Positions 48,062-56,633 of a stretch of 64,000 nt of DNA are shown here, piece after piece. Position numbers and translations under genes: made by a program. The notes beneath the pieces were generated by a model. That model did no database searches and was not told the DNA's origin. It saw only the letters and a program-made list of their open reading frames with translations. Each line of letters starts with the position of its first letter. Positions within the stretch are counted from its first letter, which is position 1. The stretch is from Subsaximicrobium wynnwilliamsii (GTDB lineage: Bacteria > Bacteroidota > Bacteroidia > Flavobacteriales > Flavobacteriaceae), in contig NZ_VORM01000024.1 of assembly GCF_007997225.1 (NCBI RefSeq), positions 1 to 64,000 of the forward strand. Reading direction: 5' to 3'.

Positions 48062-48091
48062 CAAAGGTAAAGATGTAAACTCGGTTTTCAA
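48062..48091 (-). promoter_or_regulatory. trp operon promoter
   Basis: On the minus strand: TTG (48091-48089), 19-bp spacer, TACCTTTG (48069-48062), matching the Bacteroidota consensus. Confidence 0.8.
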
Positions 48092-48141
48092 ATTATTTTA
48101 GAAAAAAAGATTACGGTTTCCTCAAAAAATTTCAGACGTTT

Positions 48142-48714
48142 TTAGAATTTTAAACTGACCATAAGATCAAATTCATCGTAGATCGCTTTATCCTTTAGGT
48201 TGTCAAAAAAGCTTGCTGAACCATATCTGATGTCATATTTGGTGCGATCCACCTTCAAGTTGGCAGTGGCAGTATTGTTATTTACCATCATGTCAAAGCT
48301 TAGTGGATGTGTAATGCCTTTAATCGTCATGTCTCCTGTTACTTTGTAATTACCAGCTTTACCAGTAACTTTAGTCATTTTGAAATTGGCAGTTTTGTGA
48401 TTGGCAGTACCAAAAAAATCATCGGAATTTAAATGACCTTCCAATTTTTCCTTGCCATCTCCCGTTTCTAGGTCGGTAACGCTAATGCTGCTCATGTCTA
48501 TAACGATGTTGCCACCAGTAAGTGTTTCGCCTTCAAACAGCAATGTGCCTTCAGATAGATTGATGTTTCCTTCATGAGATCCTGTGACTTTGTGGCCTTT
48601 CCAAGTGACTGAGCTTTCTTCTGTTTTGATTTTCTTTTCAGAAAGCGATGTAAAAGAAACCAGTGTGATGGTTAAGGCCAAGACTGCTGCAGATTTAAAA
48701 ATTGTTTTTTTCAT
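48142..48714 (-). CDS. YceI family protein
   Basis: A 190-aa protein with a signal peptide (residues 1-22, LALTITLVSFTSLS) and a lipocalin-like YceI beta-barrel (SSVTWKGHKVTGSHEGNINL, LNSDDFFGTANHKTANFKMT, GDMTIKGITHPLSFDM). The family binds isoprenoid or other amphipathic molecules in the periplasm. It lies 12 bp after the MarR gene and is therefore probably controlled by it. Confidence 0.92.
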   Translation of the reverse strand: MKKTIFKSAAVLALTITLVSFTSLSEKKIKTEESSVTWKGHKVTGSHEGNINLSEGTLLFEGETLTGGNIVIDMSSISVTDLETGDGKEKLEGHLNSDDFFGTANHKTANFKMTKVTGKAGNYKVTGDMTIKGITHPLSFDMMVNNNTATANLKVDRTKYDIRYGSASFFDNLKDKAIYDEFDLMVSLKF

Positions 48715-48726
48715 AATTGTTCGTTT

Positions 48727-49188
48727 TTAAGCTGTTGTTGCAAGCTTCGTTAGTAAAAAGTTTAATTGTTTCAATTCGGTTTTAGTTAAGTTCGAGGTCA
48801 TTTGGGTTTCGGTTTGATCAACTAGCGTGTCGATTTCCTCGAGTTTCTTGAGGCCTTCAGAACTGATCAATAGTTCTATTTTTCTCCGATTTTCGGGACA
48901 TTCGTCACGATTTACAAATTCTTTTAAAATCAATTTGTCTATGAGTCGCGTGGTGTTGCTCATTTTGCTAACCATGCGATCTTGCACATCTTGCAGATTA
49001 AGCGGCTTCCCTTTTTGACCTCTCAAGATGCGCAACACATTAAACTGTTCAATAGAAAGATCATGAGGTTTGAGCACATCCAAAAGTTTTGTTTTGAACA
49101 TGGTATGGGTCAAGAATACATTGATCACAGCTTGCTTTGAAACAGACAGTTCTGAAACGGTTTTCAATCGGATATTTAAATCTTTCAT
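48727..49188 (-). CDS. MarR family transcriptional regulator
   Basis: A 153-aa winged-helix regulator, starting at MKDLNIRLKTVSEL. An upstream in-frame ATG at 49209 would lie within the operator. The core is LSIEQFNVLRILRGQKGKPL (near residue 43), DRMVSKMSNTTRLIDKLILK (recognition helix, near 68), then the wing ENRRKIELLISSEG. It forms an operon with yceI. The palindrome at 49198-49209 next to its promoter is the likely autoregulatory site. Confidence 0.9.
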   Translation of the reverse strand: MKDLNIRLKTVSELSVSKQAVINVFLTHTMFKTKLLDVLKPHDLSIEQFNVLRILRGQKGKPLNLQDVQDRMVSKMSNTTRLIDKLILKEFVNRDECPENRRKIELLISSEGLKKLEEIDTLVDQTETQMTSNLTKTELKQLNFLLTKLATTA

Positions 49189-49197
49189 GTACAATTG

Positions 49198-49214
49198 TTG
49201 TATATACAAATGTA
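49198..49214 (-). promoter_or_regulatory. MarR operator overlapping its promoter
   Basis: Perfect 12-bp palindrome TTGTATATACAA at 49198-49209. It overlaps a minus-strand -7 element TACATTTG (49214-49207) and covers the expected start of transcription, so repressor bound here would block marR-yceI. Confidence 0.65.
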
Positions 49215-49290
49215 AAAGGTATTTTTGTAATCCAGCTTAATATTTTGTTAAATATATTTACAGTATTGTTTACATACTTATTTTTAGTTC

Positions 49291-49812
49291 ATGCGATACC
49301 TATTCCTTCTTATCCTAGTCACTTGTGTTTGCTGCAAAAACACTCAAAAACCTGAGGTCGCCTTAACTGCTCCTATTGAAAATCCAGTAGGGGATGCTTT
49401 AGAAGTCTATGATTTCGAGGAATTTGAGAGTTTACTTCATAAAAAGGATAACTATACCTACGTCATCAATTTTTGGGCGACTTGGTGTGCACCCTGTATA
49501 AAGGAACTCCCGCATTTTGAGCAACTCAATGCCCAGTATGCCGACAAGAATGTCAAGGTCATTTTGGTAAGTTTGGATTTCCCCAATCAGTACGATTTTA
49601 GATTAAAACCGTATATTAGTTCGAATGGCATCAAGTCTAAGGTTGTGGCACTTAACGATCCCGACAGCAATTCGTGGATACCTAAAGTAGATAAAAACTG
49701 GACTGGCGCCATACCAGCAACACTAATTTATAATGATCAAAAGCGCACATTTTACGAGCAATCTTTTGATTATGATCAATTGCAAACCGCAGTAAAACCA
49801 TTTTTAAAATAA
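49291..49812 (+). CDS. TlpA-like thioredoxin-fold lipoprotein
   Basis: A 173-aa protein with a short lipoprotein signal (MRYLFLLILVTCVCC, lipobox Cys near 14-15) and a thioredoxin fold with the redox motif FWATWCAPCIKELPHF near residue 65 and cis-Pro in TGAIPATLIYN near 140. It probably reduces disulfides in the periplasm. It lies 5 bp ahead of another thioredoxin-fold gene, so the two probably form a redox operon. Confidence 0.9.
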   Translation: MRYLFLLILVTCVCCKNTQKPEVALTAPIENPVGDALEVYDFEEFESLLHKKDNYTYVINFWATWCAPCIKELPHFEQLNAQYADKNVKVILVSLDFPNQYDFRLKPYISSNGIKSKVVALNDPDSNSWIPKVDKNWTGAIPATLIYNDQKRTFYEQSFDYDQLQTAVKPFLK

Positions 49813-49817
49813 ATCTC

Positions 49818-50426
49818 ATGAAAAAAACATCACAACTTATTCTAACGCTCGCATTCATCTTAATGTGTTTCGGTGTTTCCAACGCACAAAAGGGTTACAA
49901 CATTGGTGACGTTGCCACAGATTTCAAATTGGAAAATGTGGATGGGAAAATGCTGTCCATGGCCGACTATCCAGATGCAGAAGGCTTTATCATTATTTTC
50001 ACATGCAATACTTGCCCTTATGCGGTTGCATACGAGGATCGCATCATTGCTTTAGATAAAACCTTTGCAGATAAGGGATATCCGGTGATTGCAATCATGC
50101 CAAACAATCCAGAGATAAAACCTGGAGATAGTATGAAAGCCATGAAAGCGCGTGCAAAAGCAAAAGGCTTTACGTTTCCTTATTTAATGGATGAAGGCCA
50201 AAAGATTTATCCGCAATACGGCGCCAGTAAAACGCCAGAAGTTTATGTGCTAGAAAAGACCAATAAGGGAGGGGTTGTCAAGTACATGGGAGCCATTGAT
50301 GATAATTACCAAGATGAACAAGCAGTGAATAAGCGCTATGTAGAAGATGCTGTGAATGCCTTGCTTGATGGAACTGAAGTCCCAGAGCAAAAAACACGTG
50401 CCATTGGCTGCTCTATAAAGGCCTAA
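49818..50426 (+). CDS. Exported thioredoxin-family / peroxiredoxin-like protein
   Basis: A 202-aa protein with a signal peptide (residues 1-23, ending VSNAQ). The AhpC/TSA-like thioredoxin fold shows VATDFKLENVDGKMLSMADY near 32 and the active site IFTCNTCPYAVAYEDR near 60 (C-x-x-C). The family occurs widely beside TlpA-type genes. Substrate unknown. A terminator follows at 50450-50478. Confidence 0.88.
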   Translation: MKKTSQLILTLAFILMCFGVSNAQKGYNIGDVATDFKLENVDGKMLSMADYPDAEGFIIIFTCNTCPYAVAYEDRIIALDKTFADKGYPVIAIMPNNPEIKPGDSMKAMKARAKAKGFTFPYLMDEGQKIYPQYGASKTPEVYVLEKTNKGGVVKYMGAIDDNYQDEQAVNKRYVEDAVNALLDGTEVPEQKTRAIGCSIKA

Positions 50427-50449
50427 GGCTTTGACTTATTAACTTTAAT

Positions 50450-50478
50450 AAACCCATTGTGTAACACTTTGGGTTTTT
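50450..50478 (+). terminator. Terminator after the thioredoxin pair
   Basis: AAACCCA (50450-50456) pairs with TGGGTTT (50470-50476), with an inner GTG/CAC helix and a T run. Confidence 0.75.
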
Positions 50479-50536
50479 CTTCGTCTATTTGCTAAAGAAA
50501 TGTTAAATTTGCAAAACGATATAAGCACTATTAATT

Positions 50537-50851
50537 ATGGCAGATTTAACTCAGAACGAATGGACTAGCCAATTGGAGAGCAATCCCGATGCAGTCATTT
50601 TAGATGTAAGAACGCAAGAAGAAGTAGATGAGGGTAGCATCCCCAATGCTTTGCACATCGATATCCATAAGGGACAAGGTTTTCTTGACGAATTGGAAAA
50701 ATTAGATAAAAACCAGACTTATCTTGTCTATTGTCGTTCTGGCAACCGTAGTGGTCAAGCCTGTACGATCATGAACCAATTGGGTTTTGAGAGCGCTTTT
50801 AACCTTATGGGTGGTATAAATGAATGGGCAGGTCCCATCGAAAATAAATAA
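50537..50851 (+). CDS. Cytoplasmic rhodanese-like protein
   Basis: A 104-aa single rhodanese domain. VILDVRTQEEVDEGSIPNAL is near residue 20; the active-site loop YLVYCRSGNRSGQA has Cys near 72; LMGGINEWAGP ends the domain. It transfers or senses sulfane sulfur. A TAAATTTG -7 element lies at 50504-50511. It is followed after 4 bp by a second, exported rhodanese. Confidence 0.9.
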   Translation: MADLTQNEWTSQLESNPDAVILDVRTQEEVDEGSIPNALHIDIHKGQGFLDELEKLDKNQTYLVYCRSGNRSGQACTIMNQLGFESAFNLMGGINEWAGPIENK

Positions 50852-50855
50852 TATT

Positions 50856-51263
50856 ATGAGCGCACAAAAACATCTTATTTACGTAATGTGCTTACTGTTT
50901 GTGGCATTGGGCATAAGCTGCACCTCCAATAGATCTTCGGAAGTTAAAGTGGTCACTACTGAAGAAATGCAGTCGCTTTTGGAAATGGAGGATGTGCAAC
51001 TGGTAGATGTAAGATCTCCTGAAGAATTTAAGACCGGTTTTATAAAAGGAGCACAGAACATTGACTATAGGTCCTCTACTTTTGAGGAGGACATCCTGAA
51101 ATTGGACAAAAACAAACCAGTGATTTTGTATTGTAAAGAAGGGGGGAGAAGCTCCAAATGTGCCAAAAAGATGGCGGAAGCTGGCTTCGTTAAGATCTAT
51201 GATCTCGATGGCGGCATTACCCAATGGCAGTTTGAAGAATTGGACGTGGAGATAATCAAATAA
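50856..51263 (+). CDS. Rhodanese-like lipoprotein
   Basis: A 135-aa protein, taken from the ATG at 50856, which starts a lipoprotein signal (lipobox ISC near residue 22). An upstream frame from 50820 would overlap the preceding gene. The rhodanese core shows VQLVDVRSPEEFKTGFIKGA near 48, the active-site loop VILYCKEGGRSSKCAKK (Cys near 92) and DLDGGITQW. It probably acts in the periplasm as the exported partner of the cytoplasmic rhodanese. Confidence 0.9.
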   Translation: MSAQKHLIYVMCLLFVALGISCTSNRSSEVKVVTTEEMQSLLEMEDVQLVDVRSPEEFKTGFIKGAQNIDYRSSTFEEDILKLDKNKPVILYCKEGGRSSKCAKKMAEAGFVKIYDLDGGITQWQFEELDVEIIK

Positions 51264-51377
51264 GAGTTTAATGTAAATAGGAGTAAGTAATTTTTATTAT
51301 AAGAGGAAAATCGATTCTTAAACGCACTGCCTTTTCCTTAAAGTCAAATCTGCGAAAGCCCTGAGATTAAAACATAA

Positions 51378-51421
51378 AAAAGCCACGAAGTATGAATTTA
51401 AATTCATACTTCGTGGCTTTT
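51378..51421. terminator. 44-bp perfect palindrome, bidirectional terminator
   Basis: The left arm AAAAGCCACGAAG.. from 51378 and the right arm ..CTTCGTGGCTTTT to 51421 are exact inverse complements of 22 bp with no spacer. It lies between the convergent rhodanese and SYLF genes with T and A runs at the ends. Confidence 0.9.
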
Positions 51422-51445
51422 ATTTAGCTAATTAAGAGCTTACAT

Positions 51446-51976
51446 TTAGAAAGAATCGTAACTGAATTTTTGTCCTCCAACGGAAGCTTCAGCCATTAAG
51501 CCCGCTTTAGGTAATGCAAATACAGCAACACCCTCTTTATATTGAGCGGTTTCAGCTTTTCCCGTTTTCAGTACTACCGCAGAAATGCCGGCAGCGAATT
51601 CAAAATCGCCATCCTTAAAGCTATTTAAGGCTGCCTCATTTTCGAAAAATATGATTTCACTAATCGCCTGGCCACCAGCTTGAAGGCCTACGCTTAATTT
51701 TTTGAGTTTTGCCATGCCTTGTGCGGTTCCGTTTTCGTAAAGCACACCGTTACCTGCAGCTGCACCTATAATAAATCCGCCCTTCCCAACATTAGGAAAA
51801 ATCACGTATCCCGCCGAGTTGTTAAAGAAATCACCTAGAGATGCATCTGCTGCCATCATGGTTGTTTTGGCATTTTCAGCATCGGCCATAATGCGTTTAT
51901 CGTCATCATTTTGTGCCATTGCGCCGAAGCTTATAAATAGGATGCCAAGTGCAAGTATTGTTTTTAAAGTTTTCAT
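51446..51976 (-). CDS. SYLF-domain lipid-binding protein
   Basis: A 176-aa exported protein. The signal peptide covers residues 1-21 (ILALGILFISFGAMAQ). The SYLF/Ysc84-like domain shows SAGYVIFPNVGKGGFIIGAA near 54, GNGVLYENG, KKLSVGLQAGGQAISEIIFF near 93 and the C-terminal VGGQKFSYDSF. Eukaryotic members bind phosphoinositides; bacterial ones are poorly known periplasmic proteins. It is convergent with the rhodanese pair. Confidence 0.9.
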   Translation of the reverse strand: MKTLKTILALGILFISFGAMAQNDDDKRIMADAENAKTTMMAADASLGDFFNNSAGYVIFPNVGKGGFIIGAAAGNGVLYENGTAQGMAKLKKLSVGLQAGGQAISEIIFFENEAALNSFKDGDFEFAAGISAVVLKTGKAETAQYKEGVAVFALPKAGLMAEASVGGQKFSYDSF

Positions 51977-52203
51977 AGTTATATAGATTAATTATTATGC
52001 TGTAAATGTGATGGTTTTGCCATGATCAAGATTGTCCTATTCAATCAAAAACTAACGTAATTCCTTTTTTGTGAGTAATTTAACAGCTTTCATGAAGATT
52101 TAACGCGCTCAAAATGGCTCTATAACTTTTGGATTTATGAGCTTTGTGAAACATCGCTAAGCTATTTTCGTTCGTATATAAAATCAGGTCTAAAAAAGTA
52201 AAA

Positions 52204-54498
52204 ATGAAATTCAAATTAAAGCGCTCTTGGCTCAAATGGTTCTTCGGGATTATTGGGTCTGGATTCTTATTACTGTTGTTGTTTTGGTTCTCGGTCTATG
52301 TTGGACTTTGGGGCAAGTTGCCTTCCAAGGAAAATCTAGCGGACATCAAGCAAGCCGAAGCCAGCATTTTGCTAGATGCCAACGAGAAACTCTTGGGCAA
52401 GTACTTTATATTTGATAGGCAAATGGTGCATTATGAGGACTTGCCTAAACATTTGGTCAATGCCTTGGTCGCTACGGAAGATGCGCGTTTCTACGAGCAT
52501 GGCGGTGTGGATTATACCAGTTTGTTTCGGGTTTTGTTCAAGTCCATTTTGTTGCAGGATGATTCTGCAGGTGGCGGGAGCACCATTAGTCAGCAATTGG
52601 TCAAAAATCTCTACGGAAGGCCTTCCCACGGCTGGTTTACCATGCCAGTGAACAAAATCAAGGAGATGATTGTGGCCAAACGGATTGAAGCGGTATACTC
52701 AAAAAAAGACATCCTGACACTTTACTTGAATACGGTGCCTTTCAGCGAGAACACCTTCGGAATTGAAAGTACTTCCCAGAAATTTTTTAGCACCAGTACC
52801 AGGAATTTAAGTCTTTCCCAAGCCGCAACTTTGGTAGGCAGCTTGAAAGCCTCTCACAGTTACAATCCGCGATTATTTCCAGAACGCAGCCAATTGAGAC
52901 GTGACGTGGTGCTTCAGCAGATGGCGGTCAATGGCTATATTGACGAAACACTTCAGAAAAAAACAAATTCAGAACCTTTAGAAATCAATTACCGTATTTT
53001 TAAGCATGATGATGGGATGGCAGCTTATTTTCGGGAAAAAGTACGCTTGGATGTGGTTAAGATTTTAGACAGCATCAAAGGGCCGGGCGGTAAAACCTAT
53101 GATTTATACAAGGACGGTCTCAAGATCCAAACCACTTTGGATATTGACATGCAGCGCTATGCTGAAAATGCCATGCAGCAACACCTCGAAAAACTCCAAA
53201 AACAGTTTGAAGACAGCTACGGATCAAATGCACCCTGGTTGAAAAACGAAGATTTAGTCACGAGTCGCATCCAGGAATTGGATTTGTATAAAGCTTTGAA
53301 AAAGCAGAAATATTCCGAAGCAAAAATCATGGATTCGCTCAATACCAAAGGGCAGTACAAATTATTTCGATGGGAAGGCGACACTATTGTGAATTGCACT
53401 GTAATAGACAGCATCAAGCATGGTTTGCAATTTTTGAACACCGGCTTTATAGCGCTTCAACCGCAAACTGGTGCCATCAAAGCGTATATTGGTGGGATCG
53501 ATTATGAGTATTATAAATATGACCATGTGTATAAGGCCAAACGCCAAGTAGGCTCTACATTTAAGCCCATTGTTTACACCGCAGCGATTGAAAACGGGAT
53601 GGACGCTTGCTCCTATTTGCCAGTAAAAGCGATGACCTATACCAACGAAAAAGACTGGAAACCCACAAATAGTGGTACTGCAGAAACCGATGAACATCTC
53701 AATTATTCGCTGGAATATGGCTTGAGTAATTCAGTAAATACCATTGCGGTTAAGGTTTTGGAAGAAGTTGGGATTGCCAAGACGATTGCGCAGGCTGAAA
53801 AAATGGGAATTAGTTCAGAATTGCCAAAAGTACCTTCCCTGGCTCTAGGAACTGCGGAATTATCACTGCTTGAATTAGCTTCCGCATATACAAGTTATGT
53901 CAATAATGGAAGGGCTTCCGTGCCATTTTACATTACAAAGATTAAAGATAAAAACGGAAACATCATCTATGCGCCAGAAGCGAAAGCCGCCTTACCAGAA
54001 GCATTTTCTGAAGAGACCCGGCAGATTATGGTCGAGATGATGAAGGCAACCGTCAATAAAGGCACTGCGCAACGCTTGCGCTCCACTTACGGACTCCAAA
54101 ACGACCTCGCAGGAAAAACAGGCACCACCCAGAATAATAAGGACGGTTGGTTTGTAGGGGTGAGCCCCAATTTGGTCATGGCCACCTGGGTTGGTAACGA
54201 TGAGCATCGAATTGGGTTTAAAAGCACAGGATTGGGTCAAGGCGCCAATTCCGCATTGCCAATGGTGGCTTTGTTTCTGAAGCAGATGAACGGCGATTCA
54301 AAATTCAACGCGATTACTCAGGCCAAGTTTGAAAATCCTTCCGAAGCGGTTATAGCTGCCCTAGATTGTGATCCCGAAAAACGCGATGGTTTTTTGAAAC
54401 GGCTGTTTACCAAAGAGCGAGACCAAAAGGAATTTGATGAAGCCGATAAAAAGGATGAGGATAAGGGGTTTTTCTCTTTTTTGAAGAAGAAGGACTAA
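52204..54498 (+). CDS. Class A penicillin-binding protein (PBP1A-like)
   Basis: A 764-aa bifunctional peptidoglycan synthase. One N-terminal membrane anchor (residues 12-35). The GT51 glycosyltransferase has catalytic Glu in VATEDARFYEHGGVDY near 92 and GGGSTISQQLVKNLYGR near 121. The transpeptidase has SxxK in VGSTFKPIVYTAA near 450, SxN in GLSNSVNTIAV near 508 and KTGTT near 638. The C-terminal tail is acidic and Lys-rich, likely flexible. It polymerises and cross-links glycan strands in the periplasm. It stands alone. Confidence 0.95.
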   Translation: MKFKLKRSWLKWFFGIIGSGFLLLLLFWFSVYVGLWGKLPSKENLADIKQAEASILLDANEKLLGKYFIFDRQMVHYEDLPKHLVNALVATEDARFYEHGGVDYTSLFRVLFKSILLQDDSAGGGSTISQQLVKNLYGRPSHGWFTMPVNKIKEMIVAKRIEAVYSKKDILTLYLNTVPFSENTFGIESTSQKFFSTSTRNLSLSQAATLVGSLKASHSYNPRLFPERSQLRRDVVLQQMAVNGYIDETLQKKTNSEPLEINYRIFKHDDGMAAYFREKVRLDVVKILDSIKGPGGKTYDLYKDGLKIQTTLDIDMQRYAENAMQQHLEKLQKQFEDSYGSNAPWLKNEDLVTSRIQELDLYKALKKQKYSEAKIMDSLNTKGQYKLFRWEGDTIVNCTVIDSIKHGLQFLNTGFIALQPQTGAIKAYIGGIDYEYYKYDHVYKAKRQVGSTFKPIVYTAAIENGMDACSYLPVKAMTYTNEKDWKPTNSGTAETDEHLNYSLEYGLSNSVNTIAVKVLEEVGIAKTIAQAEKMGISSELPKVPSLALGTAELSLLELASAYTSYVNNGRASVPFYITKIKDKNGNIIYAPEAKAALPEAFSEETRQIMVEMMKATVNKGTAQRLRSTYGLQNDLAGKTGTTQNNKDGWFVGVSPNLVMATWVGNDEHRIGFKSTGLGQGANSALPMVALFLKQMNGDSKFNAITQAKFENPSEAVIAALDCDPEKRDGFLKRLFTKERDQKEFDEADKKDEDKGFFSFLKKKD

Positions 54499-54898
54499 GA
54501 CGAGGGTTGAGGTGGTTTAGGACACGAATTACACCAATTGCACGAACTTGCTATACGAAAGCAGGTTTGGTTTGAACGTTTATCCCGATGGTGCTTTGTC
54601 GCGATTTCCAGTGCGGCTGTTAGTGTTCTTCGGCAACAGACTTTCCTTTTTGAGCCATGTACCTTCTACCTGTTTTGCGAGTATTACGGGAGATTTTCAT
54701 TGCCATTATTGGTACTTTACGTCAACAGCTTCTCGGTTTTTGAGCTACTCCTTTTTTTATTTAATGGATTGGCTGAATTTTAGACAATGGTGTTGCATCA
54801 TTATCAGGCACTTGGAGAACTCCAATAATCGCTGAATTTGCAACAGGTTGTAGCGTTGTAATCGTGAACTGTTTTAAATGTCGATAAAAATCAATCAG
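54499..54898. other. Intergenic stretch without supportable gene
   Basis: About 400 bp. Two overlapping plus-strand frames (54538-54783, 54548-54835) are open but match no family I know. The stretch leads into the decayed toxin-antitoxin island. Confidence 0.4.
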
Positions 54899-55221
54899 TT
54901 TCCATGGTCTTTAAAGGATATTACTTTTCCTTCAACATCCAACTTTATTATTTCCCAATCCTTTCCTTTAAAACAGCTCGAACTGAAGATGACTCGACAT
55001 AAGAGAATGTCTCTGTCAAAATAGTTTCAAGTTTAGCAAAATCAACACTGCCATATTCCGAGTCGGTAAATAGATCGATATCAATTGAGGTTCTATGTCC
55101 TAACTGAAGACTCAATGAAGTACCGCCCACAAGTCTAAAGGAATCAAATTCTTTTGAGCGTCATTAACTTTTTTAGAGCATCCCAAAGCAAGTTAGAAAG
55201 CGTTTTTAAATGTAAAATCAC
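54899..55221 (-). pseudogene. AbiEii-type nucleotidyltransferase toxin, broken remnant
   Basis: The minus-strand reading is split across frames. From a GTG at 55221 the frame reads LSNLLWDALKKLMTLKRI and stops near 55162. A shifted frame continues FDSFRLVGGTSLSLQLGHRT and SIDIDLFTDSEYGSVDF, then stops at 54948. GG-T-x-L and D-x-D are the nucleotidyltransferase signature of AbiEii/AbiGii toxins. These are normally well over 200 aa, so the gene is both frameshifted and truncated. Its likely antitoxin partner is the HigA-DUF6922 gene at 56809-57318 on the same strand, now separated from it. Confidence 0.75.
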
Positions 55222-55314
55222 TGGGCTTATATTAAGTTGCCAACAATACGGGAAATCTGACCAAATCTTGTAAGTTTAATTGGAATTTGTACACTAATTA
55301 GTTAACTTTGTCAA

Positions 55315-55654
55315 GTGATAAGGAAAGTAATAGCATACAAAGAATATTTCTCTGACTTTTATAAAGCTCAAGACGAAAAAGTTCGAGAAAAAGATAGGAT
55401 ACGTTTTGGACTTTGTTCGATTTGAAAGACAAGTCCCGAAAAAATTCTTTAAGTACCTCGAAAACACAGAGGGAATTTATGAAGTGCGTGTGATTACGAC
55501 CTTTAAGAGCATAAGAATTTTGTGCTTTTTCGATGATGGAAATTTAGTTGTTCTTGCAAATTGCTTTGTAAAGAAAACTCAAAAGACACCAAGAAAAGAA
55601 ATTAAACTTGCGGAGAAACTGAAAAAGGAATATTTAAAAGACAAAAATGGCTGA
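55315..55654 (+). pseudogene. HigB/RelE-type toxin, single frameshift
   Basis: From a GTG at 55315 the frame reads IRKVIAYKEYFSDFYKAQ and DEKVREK. After about 55392 the frame must shift by one base to continue KIGYVLDFVRFERQVPKKFF, YLENTEGIYEVRV and FFDDGNLVVLANCFVKKTQK. Joined, this gives a protein of about 113 aa of the phage-derived Gp49/HigB family, an mRNA interferase. The break lies in a GAGAAAAAGAT run. A TTG at 55406 could start a truncated 82-aa product. The 3' end overlaps the XRE gene by 8 bp, the usual toxin-first operon. Confidence 0.8.
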
Positions 55655-55946
55655 TATGAAAAATGTAACTGATTTTGAGGATATCCTCATAGGAACATAC
55701 GGAAAAAAAGGAACTGAAAAGCGTAACAAATATGACGCTGACTCTCTTGCTTTTCGATTAGGTATTATGTTAAAAGAAGCTCGTAAAGAAGCGAACTTAA
55801 CACAAGAAGAACTTGCCGAAAGAACTGGAACGAAAAAAAGCTACATATCACGAATTGAACGTGGATTGAGTGATATTCAGATATCGACTTATTACAAGCT
55901 GATTGAGTTAGGACTTGGCAAGCACCTGAATATTGAAATAGCCTAA
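55647..55946 (+). CDS. XRE-family antitoxin (HigA-like)
   Basis: A 99-aa protein with a helix-turn-helix at residues 35-85 (LGIMLKEARKEANLTQEELA, RTGTKKSYISRIERGLSDI). The N-terminal 30 residues (DFEDILIGTYGKKGTEKRNK) are the toxin-binding part in this family. An alternative ATG lies at 55656. The gene is intact while its toxin is frameshifted, so it may persist as a lone repressor. Confidence 0.88.
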   Translation: MADMKNVTDFEDILIGTYGKKGTEKRNKYDADSLAFRLGIMLKEARKEANLTQEELAERTGTKKSYISRIERGLSDIQISTYYKLIELGLGKHLNIEIA

Positions 55947-56253
55947 AATAAAAAGTACAGTTGGCAGCACCGTGTATAATCAATTGGTTATAGACTACTT
56001 ACGAAACTCCTCGCGGATTTTCTATTCGGTTTTTATTTGCTAAATTACGTGCTTAAACACGCAACTAATCATAGTGTGCCAAGAAGTAGCCACGGCATTA
56101 AACTGGCTGCATGCTGTAGATAAGATGATGGTAGGTCGATCAGAGTCGTTGTATAGGCGATGGCTCTAAACCACCCAAAGGTGCTGTTGTAAAGAGCAAT
56201 GGTATTGAGCGTTTAGGAGAATCCAATCCATGAGGTTGGCAGGTATGAATAAA

Positions 56254-56273
56254 CCTGCCTGCCGGCAGGCAGG
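56254..56273. repeat. Palindrome CCTGCCTGCCGGCAGGCAGG inside the intron
   Basis: Perfect 20-bp palindrome extending the stem next to the candidate EBS1 loop. Same family as 35878-35893. Confidence 0.85.
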
Positions 56274-56633
56274 GGAGTTGATCCGTCTGAGGCGGAGAAC
56301 CATTGAAGAGGTGTCGAGAAGTTGCTGCCTCCAGTCGAAAGCTACTGGGCGGAGCGTAAAGAAAATGTCCTGCGGACATTTTTAGCGATCGAGCCAGCTG
56401 GCGTGGATGGCTGTAAGGAGCGAAAAGTAATGTTAAAGATAACATTAATTACAGAGAGTGCCTATTTATTTTCGGTAAGGCTGGCGTCATTAGATGGCAA
56501 GAACTTTATTCGGGCTTATTTACGGAACTTGGTAAGCTGCATATAAAAGATAAGGGAAATGCTCAATGGGTACACCCCAGAGGCAAAATACCGATAGTGT
56601 ATGCAGTGGCAGTCTAAGCCGTAGTAGTGACGA

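Noticed and set aside
54538-54835. Two overlapping hydrophobic plus-strand frames
   Set aside because: No signal, no family and no ribosome start context; composition does not support coding.
55381-55409. Programmed +1 frameshift in the HigB-type toxin
   Set aside because: The GAGAAAAAGAT run lacks a recognised +1 slippery codon, stop or stimulator, and a simple one-base insertion explains the break. A sequencing error cannot be excluded.
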